A stretch of DNA of 64,000 nucleotides from Elusimicrobiota bacterium. Lineage in GTDB: Bacteria > Elusimicrobiota > Elusimicrobia > UBA1565 > UBA9628. This document shows positions 60,996 through 64,000 of this stretch, one piece after another. Location of the stretch: the NCBI GenBank assembly GCA_028868375.1, contig JAGWUP010000014.1:28247-92246 (forward strand), written 5' to 3'. The notes below the pieces were generated by a model. That model saw only the letters and a program-made list of their open reading frames with translations, was not told the origin of the DNA and searched no databases. Position 1 is the stretch's first letter; every line of letters starts with the position of its first letter. The translations under genes were made by a program, and so were the position numbers.

Positions 60996-61898
60996 TTACG
61001 CCTTCGCCTTCGCGCCGACCGCGTCGTAGACCGGGGTGCCGGTGGAGGCGGCGTACTCGCGGAAGTGCTTGATCAATTGGCGGGTCAGCGGCCCGGCCGC
61101 GCCCTTGCCGATGGTCCGCCCGTCGATCTTGACGGCCGCGATGACCTCCGCGCCGGTTCCGGTCAGAAAGACCTCGTCGGCCGAGTAAAGGTCGTAGCGC
61201 GGGAAGTTGCGCTCGACGACCTTGACGCCGAGCTTGCGCTCGCACAGCATCATGACCACCTGGCGCGTGATGCCGACCAGGATGCCGGCGGAGGTGGGCG
61301 GCGTGAAGATCTTCCCGTCCTTAGCGAAGAAGATGTTGTCGCCGGAGCATTCGGAGACGTGCCCCTGGGCGTTGAGCATGATGGCCTCCTGCGCCCCGGC
61401 GGCGGTGGCCTCGGCGCGGGCCATGATGTTGGCGAGGTAGTTGAGCGACTTGACGCTCGGCGTGACCTGGTCTAATCCCTTCTGCCGGATCGTCGAGGTG
61501 ACGAGGGTCAGGCCCTTCTCGTAGAATTCGTCGGGGTAGAGCTCGATCTTGTCGGCGATGATGAAGAGGGTGGCGCCGCCCTTGCATTTGCGCATATCCA
61601 GGCCCAGGTCGCCGATGCCGCGCGTGACGACCAGCCGGATGTAGGCGTCCTTCAAGCCGTTGAGGCGCACGGTCTCGATGACGGCCTTCTCGATCTCCTT
61701 GAGGCTCAGGGGCAGCTTGAGCAGGACGGCGTTGGCCGAGTCCTGCAGCCTGCGCAGATGGTCGTCCAAATGGAAGATGCGTCCGTTGTAGGCGCGGATG
61801 CCCTCGAAGATGCCGTCCCCGTAGAGCACGCCGTGGTCGAAGACGGAAATCCTCGCGTCGCTTTTCTCGTAGAACTCGCCGTTGATGTAGATCTTCAT
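60996..61898 (-). CDS. ilvE: Branched-chain amino acid aminotransferase
   Basis: This 300-residue fold type IV PLP enzyme transfers the amino group to branched 2-oxoacids. The catalytic lysine is in SVKSLNYLANIMARAEATAAGAQEAIML. VFDHGVLYGDGIFEGIRAYNG near the N-terminus and ECSGDNIFFAKDG are typical. DEVFLTGTGAEVIAAVKIDGRTIG binds the cofactor phosphate. The start overlaps the lolD stop by ATGA; xth follows after 21 bases. Confidence 0.95.
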   Translation of the reverse strand: MKIYINGEFYEKSDARISVFDHGVLYGDGIFEGIRAYNGRIFHLDDHLRRLQDSANAVLLKLPLSLKEIEKAVIETVRLNGLKDAYIRLVVTRGIGDLGLDMRKCKGGATLFIIADKIELYPDEFYEKGLTLVTSTIRQKGLDQVTPSVKSLNYLANIMARAEATAAGAQEAIMLNAQGHVSECSGDNIFFAKDGKIFTPPTSAGILVGITRQVVMMLCERKLGVKVVERNFPRYDLYSADEVFLTGTGAEVIAAVKIDGRTIGKGAAGPLTRQLIKHFREYAASTGTPVYDAVGAKAKA

Positions 61899-62599
61899 TT
61901 CGCGTCCTCCATCAGCGCGCCTTCCCGCATGCGCAGCACTCGGTCGGCGTAGCCGCAGGCGGTCTCGTTGTGCGTCACCATGACCACCGCCGCTCCTTGG
62001 CCGTGGGCCAATGCCTTCAGGTCCGAAAATATCATTTCTCCGTTTTGCTTGTCGAGATTCCCGGTCGGCTCATCGGCCAGCAGGACGGTCGGCCGGTTGA
62101 GCAGCGCGCGGCAGAGGGCGATGCGCTGGCGCTCCCCGCCGGAGCATTGGCTTGGCAGCCGCTGCGGCAGCCTGGCCAGGCCCAGCCGCTCCAGCAGCTC
62201 CAAGCCGCGCCGCTCCGACTCCCGCATCGAAGCCCCCGGCCGGCCTTGGGCCGCGGCGATGCGCGCCGGCATCGTGATGTTTTCCAGCACCGTGAACTCA
62301 GGCAGCAGCGAGTCGAACTGGAAGATGAAGCCGAGCCGCTGGTTGCGCAGGAGGCTGCGGGCTTCCTCGCCCAGGGTTTTGGTCGCGCGTCCCGAGAACA
62401 CGATTTCGCCTTCGTCGGGGCGGTCCATCAGGCCCAGGAGGTTGAGGAGGGTCGATTTGCCGCTGCCGCTGGGGCCCAGGACGACGCAGAAGCTGGCGGC
62501 TTGGACGACGAAGTCGAGTTTGCGGAAGACCTGCAGCGAAGCGGCGGCCATCCCGTAGCGCTTCGAGATGCCGCGGGCTTCGAGGACCGTCTCAGCCAT
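61895..62599 (-). CDS. lolD: Lipoprotein-releasing system ATPase
   Basis: This 234-residue ABC ATPase has Walker A GPSGSGKSTLLNLLGLMDRP, signature QCSGGERQRIALCRAL, and Walker B TVLLADEPTGNLD. The length and motifs fit LolD, which powers release of outer-membrane lipoproteins from the inner membrane. It overlaps the permease gene upstream by 8 bases and ilvE by ATGA. Confidence 0.92.
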   Translation of the reverse strand: MAETVLEARGISKRYGMAAASLQVFRKLDFVVQAASFCVVLGPSGSGKSTLLNLLGLMDRPDEGEIVFSGRATKTLGEEARSLLRNQRLGFIFQFDSLLPEFTVLENITMPARIAAAQGRPGASMRESERRGLELLERLGLARLPQRLPSQCSGGERQRIALCRALLNRPTVLLADEPTGNLDKQNGEMIFSDLKALAHGQGAAVVMVTHNETACGYADRVLRMREGALMEDAK

Positions 62600-63821
62600 A
62601 GTGAATGGCCTCGACCGGATCGACCTTCGCCGCGCGCGCGGCCGGATAGACGGTGGCCAGCAGCGCCAGCAAAAGCCCGATGATCATGACGGCCGCCACG
62701 TCCAGCGGCTCGACTGCGACCGGAACGTTGGTCAGGTAGTAGATGTCGGCCGGCAGGCGGACGATCGGGTAGGTCTTGATGATCCAGCAGAGGAGCAGCC
62801 CCAGCCCCAGTCCCATCCCCAGGCCGGAGACCCCGATCAAGAAACCCTCCGCAATGAAGATGCGCTTGATCTGGCGCGGGGTGGCCCCCATCGCCTTGAG
62901 CAGGCCGATGTCGCGCGTCTTCTCCACCGAACGGAGGATCAGGGTCGAGGCGATGTTCAAGGAGGCGACCAGGACGATCAGGGTCAGGATGATGAACATC
63001 ACGGTCTTTTCCAGCTTCAGCGCGGCGAACAGGGTCTCGTTCATCTGCGCGTAGGTGCGCACGGGGTGTCCCGGTCCCAGCCGGCCGCGCAGGCGGCTAG
63101 CCACCCGGTCGGCCTGCGACAGCGAGGCCAGGCGCGCGCCGAAGCCGCTGGCTCCCGCCTCGACTCCCAAGAATCGCGCCGCGGCCGCAAGGCCGCAGTA
63201 GCCCATGGTGCTGTCGTACTCGTAGTAGCCGGTGTGCAGCAGCCCGGCCACGCGGAAGCGCTGCAGCTTCGGCAGCAGGCCCAGGGGGGTGGCCATGCTC
63301 TTGGGCGAGACCAATACGATCGTCTCCCCTGGCCAGACTCCCAGCTCGCGGGCCAGCTCCTCGCCGAGGACGATGCCGGGGACTTTGGAGCCGGCCAGTG
63401 GGCTTAAGCCGCTCCAGCTTCCCTCGCGCAAGGTCTTGCCGAGATCGTTGACGGCGAACTCCCGGCTCGGATCCAAGCCCTTGAGCACCATCCCCATCGT
63501 CCGGTCTCGGTAGGTGGCGATCGCTTGGCCGAGGATGAAGGGGGCCACGGCGGTGACGCCAGGGGTTCGCCCGATCTCCCGTCGCAGCCGCTCGGCTTGC
63601 TGCGGCGATGAGCCGCCGCCGTAGACCGTCAATTCCGCTTGGGCTCCGATGACCTTCTTCTCGATGTCGGTCTGGAAGCCGTTCATCACCGACAGGGTCG
63701 TGATCAGCGCGGCGACCCCGACGGTCACCCCGGCCACCCCGATGGCGGTCGTGACGAACGCGAACAAGCCCTTGCGCTTGGCCCGCAGATAGCGCAGCGC
63801 GATGAAGAGCTCCAGGCTCAT
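62592..63821 (-). CDS. LolC/LolE-family lipoprotein-releasing permease
   Basis: This 409-residue permease has four membrane helices: one at residues 18-45 and three in the C-terminal third (VMFIILTLIVLVASLNIASTLI, FLIGVSGLGMGLGLGLLLCW, DVAAVMIIGLLLALLATVYPA). A large periplasmic domain lies between the first two. LFIALRYLRAKRKGLFAFVTT is the family start. Only one permease is present, so either a LolC/E homodimer is used or the partner is elsewhere. No -10 box was found near the ATG, though TTGACA lies 13 bases upstream on the minus strand. Confidence 0.92.
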   Translation of the reverse strand: MSLELFIALRYLRAKRKGLFAFVTTAIGVAGVTVGVAALITTLSVMNGFQTDIEKKVIGAQAELTVYGGGSSPQQAERLRREIGRTPGVTAVAPFILGQAIATYRDRTMGMVLKGLDPSREFAVNDLGKTLREGSWSGLSPLAGSKVPGIVLGEELARELGVWPGETIVLVSPKSMATPLGLLPKLQRFRVAGLLHTGYYEYDSTMGYCGLAAAARFLGVEAGASGFGARLASLSQADRVASRLRGRLGPGHPVRTYAQMNETLFAALKLEKTVMFIILTLIVLVASLNIASTLILRSVEKTRDIGLLKAMGATPRQIKRIFIAEGFLIGVSGLGMGLGLGLLLCWIIKTYPIVRLPADIYYLTNVPVAVEPLDVAAVMIIGLLLALLATVYPAARAAKVDPVEAIHYG

Positions 63822-63867
63822 CGCGCTAAGGCGCTGTCAAGTAATAACATGAACACTCTGCCGGGAG

Positions 63868-64000
63868 CGATTTTGGAGCGAGCCGAGGAGTGAGGAGCGA
63901 GCATAGCGATCGCTATGTGAGCGACGAACGACGAAGGCGCAGCCCAAAAGCGCCCCGGCCCTACGGGGAGGCCCGAGCTTGGCCGATTTCCGCGTTGCTC
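63868..64000. mobile_element. Second copy of the inverted-repeat element family (cut by the window end)
   Basis: This segment begins CGATTTTGGAGCGAGCC and contains GTGAGCGACGA and AGGCGCAGCCCAAAAGCG. Each matches the reverse complement of 32733-32866 of the 269-bp element, with small gaps and about 20-25 percent mismatch by eye. The terminal repeat itself is not clear: the upstream stretch 63838-63867 only loosely resembles it. The remaining part is outside the window. It lies just upstream of the LolC/E-type permease gene. Confidence 0.65.

Overview
The window is about 64 kb of GC-rich, tightly packed bacterial chromosome. Many genes overlap their neighbour by the four bases ATGA. The cell envelope is Gram-negative: a LolD/LolC-E type transporter, an outer-membrane barrel protein and an LpxH-like phosphoesterase are all present. 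The mixture of a GC-rich genome, FN3-rich secreted proteins, CHASE2/FecR modules and housekeeping genes fits a free-living Elusimicrobiota-like lineage. This taxonomic guess is inference only, since no rRNA or tRNA gene was recognised.

Region by region: (1) 366-7635 is a bacterial microcompartment (BMC) operon. It encodes triosephosphate isomerase, PduL, two BMC-H, three BMC-P (EutN-type) and one BMC-T shell protein, a CoA-acylating aldehyde dehydrogenase, an RpiB-like protein, deoxyribose-phosphate aldolase (DeoC), a four-CxxC zinc-ribbon protein, a small PH-like protein and a EutQ-like fragment. This gene set matches the sugar-phosphate-utilising (SPU) class of BMC. The predicted route is deoxyribose-5-phosphate to acetaldehyde plus glyceraldehyde-3-phosphate, with acetaldehyde going to acetyl-CoA and acetyl-phosphate inside the shell. 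A DnaA-like AAA+ gene overlaps the end of the operon. (2) 9252-18842 holds housekeeping and DNA-uptake genes: comM, a LysM protein, a TPR protein, an HTH protein, dprA, topA, xerC, a UBA-like protein and purA. (3) 18862-18978 looks like a free-standing small RNA gene with its own promoter and terminator. A CHASE2 adenylate cyclase and a DUF3307 membrane protein follow. (4) 21919-31554 holds a thiolase and a histidine-degradation operon (hutH, hutU, yajQ, hutI, HAD phosphatase, aldehyde dehydrogenase, ftcD). A second cyclase is convergent with it. (5) 32636-32904 is a 269-bp element with perfect 22-bp terminal inverted repeats. A second, rearranged copy starts near 63868 and runs off the window.

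(6) 32905-45545 holds pckG, an exported NadD-like protein, a phosphate block (phoB-phoR-pstB-phoU, with ppk1 nearby), a truncated sixA, an LpxH-like phosphoesterase and an UgtP-like glycosyltransferase. (7) 45641-59758 is a sensing and surface region: two histidine kinases, a FecR-domain protein and a TPR/beta-barrel protein. A four-gene set of secreted proteins follows, led by a 1448-residue beta-helix/FN3 protein. (8) 59785-63821, on the minus strand, encodes a LolC/E-type permease, LolD, IlvE, Xth and Dut.

The most unusual points are the DeoC microcompartment, with amphipathic N-terminal tags on three enzymes and an RpiB that lacks its usual catalytic cysteine; the probable small RNA at 18895-18978; the inverted-repeat element and its apparent footprint in sixA; a repeated arrangement of a -10 box about six bases before the start codon, suggesting leaderless mRNAs; and an uncharacterised domain shared by two proteins of the surface cluster.
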